The notes beneath the pieces are model-generated. The model was not told the origin of the DNA. It made no database searches and saw only the letters and a list, made by a program, of their open reading frames with translations. From assembly GCA_002375465.1 (NCBI GenBank), contig DFLT01000002.1, forward strand, positions 62,233 to 126,232: 64,000 nt of DNA. The letters run 5' to 3'. Each line of letters starts with the position of its first letter. Positions within the stretch are counted from its first letter, which is position 1. The translations under genes and the position numbers were made by a program. The DNA comes from Alphaproteobacteria bacterium UBA3612. Lineage in GTDB: Bacteria; Pseudomonadota; Alphaproteobacteria; Sphingomonadales; Sphingomonadaceae. Positions 35,288 through 43,980 of this stretch are shown piece by piece.

Positions 35288-38182
35288 TCAAATCGCAATC
35301 CCCCGCCCTCGCCCGAGATCAAGGCCATGATGAAACACGAGCTCGCCGCTAAGCGAGCGACCGCTGCCGGTGCTGATACCCAGCTCGACTTTGCGATTGG
35401 CGAGGAGCGATTCAAGCTGGGGGTCGCGCTGAAGGCTCTTAGCCATACTCGCCATCTCAGACCGAGTTGAGCGGTAGCTGCTCATCTCCCCGTGCGCGTA
35501 ATTGTACTGGCTCTTTCGCTCAAGCTTTTGCCAGCGGGCAACAAACTGGTCGGCTCGCTCCTGCCCAGTTTCCCGAATTTTCTGCTCGGCCTTCATGGCA
35601 AGGATGGCACGACGCACCCGTCCACTTGCGGCTTCGTGCGCGAGCGGTTGATCTGCGAGGTAGGCACGCTCGATATCGCGTGAATAGTTTGCGCCAAACG
35701 CGTCCAACTTCTTGCGCGCTGCTGCCAGCTCTTGCATCTCAGGCGCCAAGCGGCCCTGCTCGACGCAATGATCGAGTGTCTTGCCATTTTCTTGCGCCAG
35801 GAACACATTTCTGACAGCCTGGGCGTGACGTCGGACAGCCGCCTGTGCCCTGACCTGGCGATCTGGCTTGGGCGATTGCGAGACCCGCTGCCCGTCAAAC
35901 ATACCGCGCACCTTATCGGGAACCTTGCGGACGATCTTGGCAACCCGTTCGCGGACGCCGATGCCGCGCCGCTCGGCATATCGCTTCTCGATGCCTTCGT
36001 TCCGACCATAATCGGAAACCATGTCCTTGGCGCGTTCGCGGGACAGAGTGCGGGCGAGCTTATCGACGTCTGCGAAGTCATCCCTGCCGTAATGCAGCGA
36101 GAGGGACTCGCGATGTCGCGACAGCGCAACGTAGCTGCTATGCTGGTCCATTCCCGGCGTGGAGAGAACGTGGGTGCGATCCACGGTCACACCCTGCGAT
36201 TTGTGAACGGTCGCGGCGTAACCGTGGTCGATATGGGCATAGTCCTTCGTGTCGAACGCGACGTTTCGACCATCATCGAGCAACACGGCCATGCGTTGCG
36301 CGCTGACCGATTGCACCGTGCTGAGGCTCCCGTTCTTGACGCCAAGCTCGCGGTCGTTGCGCAGGAACATCAACCGGTCGCCGGTCGCGAACTGTCTCGT
36401 GCCGCGCTCGGCATTGATCGAAACGTCTTCGCCCAGCGCGCCGTCCTCGCGCAGCCTGCCGCGCGCCAGCTCATTGAGCGCGCGAACCTCATCGTTGGTG
36501 TGCGTGAGAATGATGCGTGACTGAGCGGGTTGTGCGGCGCGTTCGCGATTCCAGCCCTCGATCAGTTCCTCGCGCGCAGCGTCGCGCGTCTCGGCAACAT
36601 GCACCATGCCGTTTGCCGAATATGCGTCCAATGCCTCGGCGGTGCGGCCCGTTGCCAGATGGCGCGTGGCATCTCGCTGCCAGTCCTCGCGCTGCCGCCG
36701 CACCTCGGTGATCTCGACTCCCCCATGGCGCTCGTGAATGGCACGAAACGCCGCGCCCGCTTCGATCGCCTGCAGCTGCTGCGGATCGCCGACCAGAACG
36801 ATCTTGGCTGCGGCATCATTTGCAACAGACAGAACCCGCTGCATCTGGCGCGTACCGACCATGCCAGCCTCGTCGATGACCAGCACATCACGCGAGGTAA
36901 GCAACTCGCGTCCCTCGCTCCACTGGTGCTCAAGGCTGGCAATGGTGCGTGAGGCAATACCCGAGCCGTTCTCGAGACTTTCGGCAGCGATACCCGAGAG
37001 CGCCGCGCCGCGAACATTGTAGCCCGCGCTCTCCCAGGCGTCGCGCGCCACACCCAGCATCGCACTCTTGCCGGTCCCGGCGTAGCCAACGACAACGCCC
37101 AGATCCTTGCCAGCCGTAGCATGCTCAAAGGCCACTCGCTGCTCGCCTGAAAGAACCAGACCTCGCTGCTCGGCGGCGGCAAGCGCGCGGTCGCGGAAAC
37201 GTTCGTGAACGCGGTGTCGATCGCGTTCGGCGATCGACGCGGTAGCGCGTTCCAATCTCGCTTCCACCTCGATCATGTCGCGCGATGTGAAGCGTTCGTT
37301 GCCGCGACCATCCTTGCCCAGCGCAACCAGATCAGGCGAGGACTGCACCGCACTCAACGCGCGATCAAACTGGTCCTTTCCATCCGAGTGACGGTGCACG
37401 AACCTCGCAAGGTCGCGGCGGGTAAAGGTCGCCTGGCCCTTTGTGATCGCGTCGAGGGCAATGTCGGGGTTGGCGATGATCCGCTCGCCATTCTCGCGGG
37501 CGATGGCGTGATTCTCGATCAGCCGGTCGGCCTCGGGGCCCATGCGCAGTGAGGGCGCACCGATCTTGGTCTGCGGCTCCAGCTCAATCCCCTGCGCCTC
37601 CAGACTGCGATGATCGATCCGCGCATCGATATCGAGCTCAGCCAGCCGCTCGTTGACATGGTCGGCCCAGCGCTCGCGCCATGTCTCGATCAGCTCGGTG
37701 CGGTTCCAGTCGCGCACCTTCTTGCCGAACCCGTCTTCGCCCACCTCGCGCATGGAGAGCATGACATGGGCATGCGGCTTGGCGAGGCCGTCCGCGCCGA
37801 TATCCCAGTGCACATTGAGGTCGGCGATCATCCCGCGTTCCACAAACTCGGATCGCACAAAGTCCCGGGCGAGCTCTATGCCCTGCTGCTGGTCCAGTTC
37901 TCGCGGAATGGCGAACTCAATCTCGCGCGAGAGCTGCGCGTCCTTGCGCAGTTCGGTCGCCTCGACTTCGTTCCACAGGGTCGAGCGGTCGCCCAGCCGT
38001 TCGGGCGCACCCTCGGCCAGCAACACTTCGGAATGGACGACGCCGGCCTTGTTGGTGAAGTCATGCGAACGATCGAGGCGGTCATCGTGGAGCCGTCCTG
38101 CTGAACGGTAGGCGGCAGAGGCCACCGCGCTCGATCCGGCGCTGCGGGAAATGACTTTTGCCGAGAAATGGTAGATCGCCAT
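35288..38182 (-). CDS. traA: Ti-type conjugative transfer relaxase TraA
   Basis: A 964-residue relaxase-helicase. The N-terminal MobA/MobL domain (1-240; AIYHFSAKVISRSAG) nicks DNA at oriT, with the metal-binding HAHVML at 137-142. A RecD/TraI-like helicase domain follows with Walker A GYAGTGKS at 366-373 and Walker B VLVIDEAG near 433. This is the MobQ-class layout of Ti and symbiosis plasmids. ATG 38182 matches the family N-terminus; the frame stays open upstream. It is divergent from traC with the predicted oriT between them, as on Ti plasmids. No traG coupling gene follows traD, so transfer would need a helper. Confidence 0.95.
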   Translation of the reverse strand: MAIYHFSAKVISRSAGSSAVASAAYRSAGRLHDDRLDRSHDFTNKAGVVHSEVLLAEGAPERLGDRSTLWNEVEATELRKDAQLSREIEFAIPRELDQQQGIELARDFVRSEFVERGMIADLNVHWDIGADGLAKPHAHVMLSMREVGEDGFGKKVRDWNRTELIETWRERWADHVNERLAELDIDARIDHRSLEAQGIELEPQTKIGAPSLRMGPEADRLIENHAIARENGERIIANPDIALDAITKGQATFTRRDLARFVHRHSDGKDQFDRALSAVQSSPDLVALGKDGRGNERFTSRDMIEVEARLERATASIAERDRHRVHERFRDRALAAAEQRGLVLSGEQRVAFEHATAGKDLGVVVGYAGTGKSAMLGVARDAWESAGYNVRGAALSGIAAESLENGSGIASRTIASLEHQWSEGRELLTSRDVLVIDEAGMVGTRQMQRVLSVANDAAAKIVLVGDPQQLQAIEAGAAFRAIHERHGGVEITEVRRQREDWQRDATRHLATGRTAEALDAYSANGMVHVAETRDAAREELIEGWNRERAAQPAQSRIILTHTNDEVRALNELARGRLREDGALGEDVSINAERGTRQFATGDRLMFLRNDRELGVKNGSLSTVQSVSAQRMAVLLDDGRNVAFDTKDYAHIDHGYAATVHKSQGVTVDRTHVLSTPGMDQHSSYVALSRHRESLSLHYGRDDFADVDKLARTLSRERAKDMVSDYGRNEGIEKRYAERRGIGVRERVAKIVRKVPDKVRGMFDGQRVSQSPKPDRQVRAQAAVRRHAQAVRNVFLAQENGKTLDHCVEQGRLAPEMQELAAARKKLDAFGANYSRDIERAYLADQPLAHEAASGRVRRAILAMKAEQKIRETGQERADQFVARWQKLERKSQYNYAHGEMSSYRSTRSEMASMAKSLQRDPQLESLLANRKVELGISTGSGRSLSGELVFHHGLDLGRGRGIAI

Positions 38183-38211
38183 GGCGGCAATCCAGTTACG
38201 GCAAACAAGCG

Positions 38212-38243
38212 ACGTCGGCACGACGTATAAGCGCGCCCTCACA
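38212..38243 (+). other. oriT: Predicted origin of transfer (oriT)
   Basis: An inverted repeat ACGTCG (38212-38217) / CGACGT (38221-38226) is followed directly by ATAAGCGCGCCCTCAC. This matches the nick region of IncQ (RSF1010) and Ti-type oriTs, whose core reads TAAGTGCG|CCCT or ATAATTGCGCCCT. By analogy the nick falls between 38235 and 38236 on the + strand. It lies between divergent traA and traC, where Ti oriT is located. The match is by eye from remembered cores. Confidence 0.85.
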
Positions 38244-38353
38244 TGATAAAATCCTGTTCGGGACCGGGCCGTGCCAGCCCGTCTCGGCAACATTGCAGCA
38301 ATCGGAGGCGGGCCGCTTTAGGATGATCTCATCACAAAATGATGGAGAAAATC

Positions 38354-38659
38354 ATGCGCAAACCCAGAGATTTCGATGCCGAGCTCAAGGCCCTCAATGA
38401 GAAGGCAGCACAGCTCAAGACCCGCAAGGTCAAGCAATTTGGCGAACTGGTGATTGCGACTGGTGCAGACACGCTCAGTATCGAGGAACTGACGGGCGCA
38501 CTCGTAACCATCGTGGCCACCAATGACCCTCAAAAGCGGGAGGCTTGGGCGACGAAGGGCCTGGCATTCTTTCAGGGGAAGACGCGGACTACGCGCAACC
38601 AACCTAAGGGCGACAATCAAGGCAGCGCGAAAGGTCCAGACAGCAATACTGCGGCTTGA
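38354..38659 (+). CDS. traC: Conjugal transfer protein TraC
   Basis: A 101-residue protein of the Ti-type TraC family: MRKPRDFDAELKALNEKAAQLK is the coiled N-terminus, and FGELVIATGADTLSIEELTGAL the conserved core. TraC is an accessory relaxosome protein thought to help TraA at oriT. ATG 38354 is preceded by GGAG at six bases. Two upstream ATG codons in the same frame are less likely. It is divergent from traA and upstream of the traD-like gene. Confidence 0.85.
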   Translation: MRKPRDFDAELKALNEKAAQLKTRKVKQFGELVIATGADTLSIEELTGALVTIVATNDPQKREAWATKGLAFFQGKTRTTRNQPKGDNQGSAKGPDSNTAA

Positions 38660-38696
38660 AGCGCGACAGCGCCGCACCGAGAAGAAGGACTGGGCC

Positions 38697-38900
38697 ATGA
38701 AACGACGCGAACGGACGCGCCATCTGATCGAACTCGGGGGGCTGGTCCAAAAGGCAGGGCTGATCGAACTGACCGATGATGACCGGGCAGTCCTGCTCGG
38801 TGCGTTTCTCGCTGTCGCCGCCAAGCTGCAAGGCGAAGAACGCGAACGGGCGCTGACCTTGTGGCGGCGACGCGGTGGCCGCGAATTCAGCCCAAAATGA
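38697..38900 (+). CDS. traD: Small conjugal transfer protein TraD (Ti type)
   Basis: A 67-residue basic protein matching the small Ti-type TraD: RRERTRHLIELGGLVQKAGL is the family signature, followed by DDDRAVLLGAFL. It is unrelated to the large coupling protein also called TraD. Its role in transfer is accessory and poorly defined. AGAAGG lies eight bases before the ATG at 38697. On Ti plasmids traG would follow; here a nucleotidyltransferase-HEPN gene takes that position. Confidence 0.82.
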   Translation: MKRRERTRHLIELGGLVQKAGLIELTDDDRAVLLGAFLAVAAKLQGEERERALTLWRRRGGREFSPK

Positions 38901-38948
38901 CGCGATTACGGGGTGCAGGTCGACAACGGCTTTGCTAGGCTCAAACAA

Positions 38949-39890
38949 ATGCGCACCGACCTCGAACATCTTCCCCCGCAAAAGCAGCGCGAGATCGAGC
39001 GCGTGGTGCAGCTGATCTTCGAAGAGTTCAACGACGCCTTCGCGCTGGCCAAGCACGATTGGAAAAAAGCCGGGCGCATTCTCAAAGTCATTCTCTACGG
39101 TAGCTATGCGCGCGGGACCTGGATCGATGAACCGCATACGGCCAAAGGGTACCAATCGGACTATGATCTGCTCATAGTCGTCAACGCCAAGCGGCTGACT
39201 GATAGAGTCAAGTACTGGGCCAAGCTCGATGACCGGTTGATGCGCGAGTACGGTGTGACTGGTACGCTCAAGACGCCGGTCAATTTTATCGTCCACACGC
39301 TGCAGGAAGTGAACGACGGGCTCGCTCATGGGCGCTACTTCTTCATGGACGTGAAGGATGACGGCGTCGCGCTCTACCAGTTCGATGACACCGAGCTGCA
39401 CACGCCCAAGCCCAAGACGGCGCCGCAGGCGCTGGCGATGGCACGGGAATACTTTGAAGACTGGATGCCCAGCGCGTCAGATTTCTTTGATGGGTATGTC
39501 GACGCCAAAGCGCGCGGGAAATTCAAGAAGGCCGTCTTTGATTTGCACCAATCTGCAGAGCGAATGTACCATACCGCGCTTCTCGTCTGCACATTCTACA
39601 CGCCACACGTGCACAATCTTGGCTTCCTGCGCACCCAAGCCGAGCGCATCGATGCGCGCCTGACATACGTATGGCCGCGAGACACCAAGCGTGACCGCGC
39701 GCGCTTCGAGAAGCTCAAGGACGCCTATGTCAAAGCGCGCTACTCAAAGCACTACCGTATTACCAAGGACGAGCTCGAATGGCTCGGAACTCAAGTCGAG
39801 GAGCTCGGCCGCGTTGTGCACGAAGTCTGCTCCGAACGGATCGATAAGCTCAATGCTGACGCGAAGGCCAAGCCTGACAAGGTTCGGTGA
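38949..39890 (+). CDS. Nucleotidyltransferase-HEPN fusion protein
   Basis: A 313-residue protein combining two domains that are usually separate toxin-antitoxin partners. The N-terminal nucleotidyltransferase (about 30-125) has LYGSYARGTW and YQSDYDLLIVV, i.e. GSxxRG with the D-x-D pair. The C-terminal HEPN domain (about 160-280) has KKAVFDLHQSAERMYHTALL and ends in the characteristic ARYSKHYRIT. In MNT/HEPN pairs the transferase AMPylates and silences the HEPN RNase, so the fusion may be self-regulated. ATG 38949 fits the family better than the GTG at 38913. It occupies the usual traG slot. Confidence 0.88.
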   Translation: MRTDLEHLPPQKQREIERVVQLIFEEFNDAFALAKHDWKKAGRILKVILYGSYARGTWIDEPHTAKGYQSDYDLLIVVNAKRLTDRVKYWAKLDDRLMREYGVTGTLKTPVNFIVHTLQEVNDGLAHGRYFFMDVKDDGVALYQFDDTELHTPKPKTAPQALAMAREYFEDWMPSASDFFDGYVDAKARGKFKKAVFDLHQSAERMYHTALLVCTFYTPHVHNLGFLRTQAERIDARLTYVWPRDTKRDRARFEKLKDAYVKARYSKHYRITKDELEWLGTQVEELGRVVHEVCSERIDKLNADAKAKPDKVR

Positions 39891-39919
39891 ATCGATCGGG
39901 TAAAGATCCCGCTGCCTGC

Positions 39920-40060
39920 TCAGGCTGCCTCCCACACGCGGTTGAGAATCAGAGCAGCTAGCGCCGCGTTGTTCTGCGGCAGAAACCGCCCGAATTCTTG
40001 GCGACGGTATCGAATGTGTCCTGGATCGCCTAGCGCGCTCGATCCATGATTAGCAAAAAG
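39920..40060 (-). pseudogene. Remnant of a coding sequence (C-terminal end only)
   Basis: Within the gap between the HEPN fusion and the GIY-YIG gene, the minus strand has an open frame of about 45 codons with protein-like composition ending at a TGA (39920-39922): GDPGHIRYRRQEFGRFLPQN, then NAALAALILNRVWEA. There is no start codon with a ribosome site and no family I can name. I read it as the tail of a gene truncated during island rearrangement. Low confidence. Confidence 0.3.
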
Positions 40061-40079
40061 AGTGAGCCATCAAATCAGC

Positions 40080-40769
40080 TTAGAAGTTCTCCATTCTCAC
40101 GTTCAACAGATCATTCGCGAAAGATCGCACGATCAGCGCTTCAAGCTTTCCGATCAGCGAGGACGGGACCGAATACGCGCTGACATAGCGCGCGATATCC
40201 CATAGAGGCACTTCTTCGCGAACAATTTTGCGCTGAATTTCGGCCGCTGTACGAAACTGGGCTTTGGTACCCGGGTGCGTCACTCTCTTGATCGACTGAA
40301 CCTCTTTGCGATCCCGGTTGAATGCATTGTTCAACTCTTTCCAGAGCGAAAGGCGATGAGCCTTTCCAGCATAGATGGCCCGGCCTCTGCTGTCGTGAAA
40401 GATGTAGACACCATGGGTGGCCTCCAGCTCTTTTCGGAGTCCAGTCCAATAGGGATGACTATCTCCGTCTTCGGTCTTAGTGGAGAAAATCTGCCAGCTT
40501 TTTCCCTGTGCCGTCTCACAAGGCTCAAGCTCGAGGAACTCAACCACCGGAACAATCGAGCTTTCAGCCAAGTCGTCTGCGGCCTTTTTGCTCACCTTGT
40601 CGAGTAAGTTTGCCACCTGCTTGGCAGTGAGTTCTTTCCCACGATAGCCTTGCAATGCGGGCTGGGTGACGCCCAACTCACGAGCAAGAACACTGTCGGT
40701 GACAGACTTCGTGCCTTTCCTGCTCTTGATGCGTCGCGCAACCTCTTCCAGTAATTCATCCCCGTTCAT
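40080..40769 (-). CDS. HTH and GIY-YIG nuclease domain protein
   Basis: A 229-residue protein. The N-terminal 55 residues (SVTDSVLARELGVTQPALQG) look like a helix-turn-helix of the XRE type. From about residue 118 there is a GIY-YIG nuclease fold: HGVYIFHDSRGRAIYAGKA carries the paired G-[IV]-Y and Y-[IA]-G strands, and LIGKLEALIVRSFANDLLN supplies the expected Glu and Asn of the active site. An unusual regulator-nuclease fusion whose role is unknown; it could be self-repressing. It lies 56 bases downstream of the AbiE toxin gene on the same strand and may be part of that operon. Confidence 0.75.
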   Translation of the reverse strand: MNGDELLEEVARRIKSRKGTKSVTDSVLARELGVTQPALQGYRGKELTAKQVANLLDKVSKKAADDLAESSIVPVVEFLELEPCETAQGKSWQIFSTKTEDGDSHPYWTGLRKELEATHGVYIFHDSRGRAIYAGKAHRLSLWKELNNAFNRDRKEVQSIKRVTHPGTKAQFRTAAEIQRKIVREEVPLWDIARYVSAYSVPSSLIGKLEALIVRSFANDLLNVRMENF

Positions 40770-40825
40770 GCTGATTCCTCGTTGTCTGTGTTCTGCACGC
40801 TGAATTGGCTATCAACTAACCGCTT

Positions 40826-41878
40826 CTACTTTTCAGCATTCAACCACTCTTCGAGTGCTGTGATGTCCGCCAAAAGCTCGGCGAATGTTGGCGGCTCCCG
40901 CATGAACATTACGGCCATTGCGTCGTAGTCCCGCTTGAGGTCATCGGCGATTGCATCTGGGGGAGATAGCCGCAGTGAGCCGAGAAGCGCCGTTTCATAG
41001 GAGGCCGACTTGTCTGCAAACATCAGGCTTTTGTTCCGCACGACATTGGCCAGCAGCTCCGGCTGTCTCATCGCCTCTCGGTCGATGCCAGCACGCGTGA
41101 GCATCAAGGTGTCGTAGTAATGTCGCGACATACCATCGCGAAGCTTGCCGCTGTGGTACAGCATGTGAAGGATCGTCACCTTTTCCCAGAAAGTACGGGT
41201 CGCCGCCAAGGTCGGAATTTCGGCGATCGCGTCCGGCAACTCGTCAGGAAATTCGGCGGCCAGATAGGGTGTGATTGTCTTTAGTTCTGACGGCTCTGTG
41301 TCGCCGCGCGCGCCGAATTCGAGCTTGATGCGTGGCTTGATGTAGCCTCCGTCGGCACCGCCACCATAGTCGTTGCCGTAGTTCAGGCCGTAGCCGGATG
41401 TTTGCGGGTAATTGAACAGCAGCGTCTGACGATCATTGTCGTCAGGGTCGAGTTCGAGGCTCCAACCATCGGGAGTCCCCAGCGCGGCTTCGATTTCCCT
41501 GGCGAGCACTGGCATGATGTCCTTGGCAACATAGCCTTGCGCCGCTTCCTTGAGCGCCTTGGTCCTACGTTGTCGCTCTTTGCCGCTTATCCCGTCCTCC
41601 ATCGGCGAGTTCACCTCACTAACGCGCGGCGCGCCTTTGCTGATGGTAAGATCGATGTCTTCCGAGAAGCGGTGAATGATGTCGTAAGCCTTGGAGAGCG
41701 AAGTCCCGCCTTTAAACATCAGATGACCGTTTAGCTCTTCGCAAGTCATGAGCCGTCGCAGCGTCCAACACACCCAGAAGTCTTTCTCGATGATCGTTGG
41801 CGTCAGGTCGCGCCTGCTGGCAGCTTCCTCAATGAAGGCGCGGCGGTCTGCGACGTCCCTGCGGGCGAACTCATCCAT
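40826..41878 (-). CDS. abiEii: AbiEii-family nucleotidyltransferase toxin
   Basis: A 350-residue toxin of the AbiE abortive-infection family. Family members transfer nucleotides to target RNAs (tRNA for related MenT). LMFKGGTSLSKAYDIIHRFSEDIDLTI holds the catalytic GGTSLSK and D-x-D motifs. IKLEFGARGD in the middle is the third motif region. Its start overlaps the antitoxin gene by eight bases, typical of abiE operons. Antiphage activity is known for some relatives only. A HTH-GIY-YIG gene follows. Confidence 0.93.
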   Translation of the reverse strand: MDEFARRDVADRRAFIEEAASRRDLTPTIIEKDFWVCWTLRRLMTCEELNGHLMFKGGTSLSKAYDIIHRFSEDIDLTISKGAPRVSEVNSPMEDGISGKERQRRTKALKEAAQGYVAKDIMPVLAREIEAALGTPDGWSLELDPDDNDRQTLLFNYPQTSGYGLNYGNDYGGGADGGYIKPRIKLEFGARGDTEPSELKTITPYLAAEFPDELPDAIAEIPTLAATRTFWEKVTILHMLYHSGKLRDGMSRHYYDTLMLTRAGIDREAMRQPELLANVVRNKSLMFADKSASYETALLGSLRLSPPDAIADDLKRDYDAMAVMFMREPPTFAELLADITALEEWLNAEK

Positions 41879-42479
41879 GACGGGCCTCCGCGATCCGCAG
41901 CACGACGTCGCCCATCCATCCGGTCATCTGTGGACGCGCATTAATCAGGGCCTTCATATCGGCGTCGCCCAACCTGTCCGCAAACTGATGGATAATGTCG
42001 CTGTCCATACCGTCCTTCCCGATATGCGCCATGGCCTGAAGCACTGTGTTGGCTTGGTTGGATGCTTTATCGAGTAGGGGCGCGCGCGCATGCTTGAGCG
42101 CCACAGTACGCCCCGCCACCTGTTTCGTACGCGTTGCGCCATCGGTGGCGTAGGAAGACTTCGCCGGAACCTGTGTGGAGAGGCCAAGGCGGTTTGCGGC
42201 CGCTGCCCCTGCGGGTCCGATCCTGTCGCCGCTCTTGCTTGCAAGAGCGCGGGCAAGACTGTCTGGGTCAGGGCTGAGCGCTCCCAGCTTGTCATGCAGT
42301 CTGGGGTAATCGTAAATGCCGCGTCCGACACGACGAATCTGGCCAGATTTGGCGAGACGCGATAGAGCCATGTCGACCGAACCGCGCGTGCCGAAGTCGA
42401 TGAAGTCTTTGGGCGTAAAGGCCCAGCCACGGCCCTTGCCGCGCACACGCTTCATGATTCTGTCGATCATAGCAGCCAT
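41871..42479 (-). CDS. abiEi: AbiEi/DUF6088-type antitoxin
   Basis: A 202-residue antitoxin and autorepressor. The N-terminal winged-helix part reads FTPKDFIDFGTRGSVDMALS then RRVGRGIYDYPR, the 'G.Y..P' pattern of AbiEi-like proteins. The C-terminal domain opposes the toxin. The Shine-Dalgarno AAAGGAGG lies before the ATG at 42479. A perfect 10-base inverted repeat (42495-42524) directly upstream is the likely operator for autoregulation, as shown for other AbiEi proteins. Confidence 0.9.
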   Translation of the reverse strand: MAAMIDRIMKRVRGKGRGWAFTPKDFIDFGTRGSVDMALSRLAKSGQIRRVGRGIYDYPRLHDKLGALSPDPDSLARALASKSGDRIGPAGAAAANRLGLSTQVPAKSSYATDGATRTKQVAGRTVALKHARAPLLDKASNQANTVLQAMAHIGKDGMDSDIIHQFADRLGDADMKALINARPQMTGWMGDVVLRIAEARHG

Positions 42480-42494
42480 TCCGAGCCTCCTTTC

Positions 42495-42524
42495 TGTTAG
42501 AAATTAGCATAGATATTTCTAACA
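42495..42524. promoter_or_regulatory. Operator/promoter of the abiE operon
   Basis: A perfect inverted repeat TGTTAGAAAT (42495-42504) / ATTTCTAACA (42515-42524), centres 20 bases apart (two helical turns). On the minus strand it overlaps a plausible promoter (TTGCTT, 17 bases, TAATTT). Binding of two AbiEi monomers here would block transcription, matching the negative autoregulation known for AbiE systems. Confidence 0.75.
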
Positions 42525-42649
42525 AGCAATTAGCTCAAAACGGGAGAAATGCCGGTGACTAAATGCGCCTGTACAAGGATTACAACAGAGCCCGCCACGC
42601 CTCACAAAGCTGCGCACCAGGCGGGTATTCTATGCCCGAAGGCCGGGCG

Positions 42650-42874
42650 CTAAGCGCCCGGTTCCTTCTTCTCGTCCTCCAGCGGCGCGCGCAAGACGAT
42701 CCGGCCATTGATCGGGACCACCTCCAGTTGAAGCGAGAGGCCCTTGCGGTCGCGGTGGAACCACGCGGCTCCGATGCGGGTCCAGAAGCCCTTGTCGCCC
42801 TTGTTGGCGACATGCCAGGCGAGAAAGTCCGGCGGATTGGTTTCCTGCGCGGAGGTGGTGTTGCTGCGTGCCAT
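42650..42874 (-). CDS. Small hypothetical protein common in mobile elements
   Basis: A 74-residue protein. After a short Ser/Thr-rich start, FLAWHVANKGDKGFWTRIGA and AWFHRDRKGLSLQLEVVPI give a compact beta-rich domain that resembles, at a distance, DUF736-type proteins of conjugative elements. No function is known. The ATG at 42874 is used; an open frame extends upstream without protein-like character. It is isolated, with 125 bases to the abiE operator and 249 bases to the divergent HNH gene. Confidence 0.65.
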   Translation of the reverse strand: MARSNTTSAQETNPPDFLAWHVANKGDKGFWTRIGAAWFHRDRKGLSLQLEVVPINGRIVLRAPLEDEKKEPGA

Positions 42875-43123
42875 GATGGGTTCCTTTCGTGTCTGGTGGC
42901 TCGTTGCACCAAACGGGAAGGCCGCACGGTCAAGGGCAGGATGCATGTCCAACACGGGTGACCTCGGCGGAGCCCGGGGAACCGGCGCGGGCCGGGCATT
43001 GAAGGCTGACCGCGTGCGGCCAGTAAGGGTGCTCACAAACGAAGCCGCCTGATCGAAAGGCACGCAGACGCATGGCAAACCGACACTCTTGCGCCATGGA
43101 TCACTCTCGCCCAAACCCTTGCC

Positions 43124-43939
43124 ATGGCAATAGCGGGCACTTCACGGAAGCGCTGGAGCGAAGAGGAAACGGTGCTTGCGCTGTATCTCTATTTCCAGCT
43201 GCCGTTCGGAAAGCTGCACTCGGGCAATCCGGAGATCCAGGAACTCGCCGCTGCGCTCGGGCGCACGAACAGTTCGGTCGCGATGAAGCTGTGCAACTTC
43301 GCCAGCCTCGATCCCAAGATCACCGACAGCGGGCGCAAAGGTCTGGACGGTGCCTCGAAGCTGGATCGCGCAACCTATGCGGAGTTTGGCCAAGACTGGA
43401 CCGATCTCGTATCGCGAGCGGAAGGCCTATGGACCACGCAGTTAGGCCAGTTCGAACCGCCACCCTCCCCGACGGGCCTAAATGAGAAATATAGCGAATT
43501 CCGGTTCGAGCCCTATCAAGGCGAGTCTACCACGCAGGCCCTCGTCAACCAGCGCATCGGCCAGGACTTCTTTCGCCGCGCCGTGCTCGCCAATTACGAA
43601 GAGACCTGCTGCATCACCGGTATCGCCGATCCGCGCTTACTCACCGCGAGCCACATCAAGCCATGGGGCAAAGACAGTGAGAACCGGCACAACCCCGCCA
43701 ATGGCCTCCTACTGTCAGCGACACTCGACCGCGCCTTTGATCGCGGGCTTATCACGGTCGACCGCCAACGGAATATTCGCGTCTCGCGGCAACTGCGCGA
43801 AAGCCAGAGCCGCGAGACGCGCGACTATTTTGAGCAATTCGAGACGGCGACTTTGCGTTCAGCGATCCGGTTCGATCCCGAACCGGCGTTTCTCGACTGG
43901 CACAACGAACACTGCTTCGTGGATCAACGCGCCGCCTGA
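43124..43939 (+). CDS. HNH endonuclease
   Basis: A 271-residue protein. The N-terminal 90 residues (WSEEETVLALYLYFQLPFGK) form a DNA-binding-like helical region often fused to HNH nucleases. The C-terminal HNH domain has CCITGIADPRLLTASHIKPW, then NPANGLLLSATLDRAFDRGL, i.e. the paired His and Asn residues with an intervening D. This is the form found in many stand-alone restriction endonucleases. No methyltransferase partner is adjacent, so it may be a type IV-like or orphan enzyme. It lies in the defence-rich part of island A. Confidence 0.88.
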   Translation: MAIAGTSRKRWSEEETVLALYLYFQLPFGKLHSGNPEIQELAAALGRTNSSVAMKLCNFASLDPKITDSGRKGLDGASKLDRATYAEFGQDWTDLVSRAEGLWTTQLGQFEPPPSPTGLNEKYSEFRFEPYQGESTTQALVNQRIGQDFFRRAVLANYEETCCITGIADPRLLTASHIKPWGKDSENRHNPANGLLLSATLDRAFDRGLITVDRQRNIRVSRQLRESQSRETRDYFEQFETATLRSAIRFDPEPAFLDWHNEHCFVDQRAA

Positions 43940-43980
43940 CGTGTCAGGCGGCACGCGGATTGCCAAGCTGCCGCCATTCT

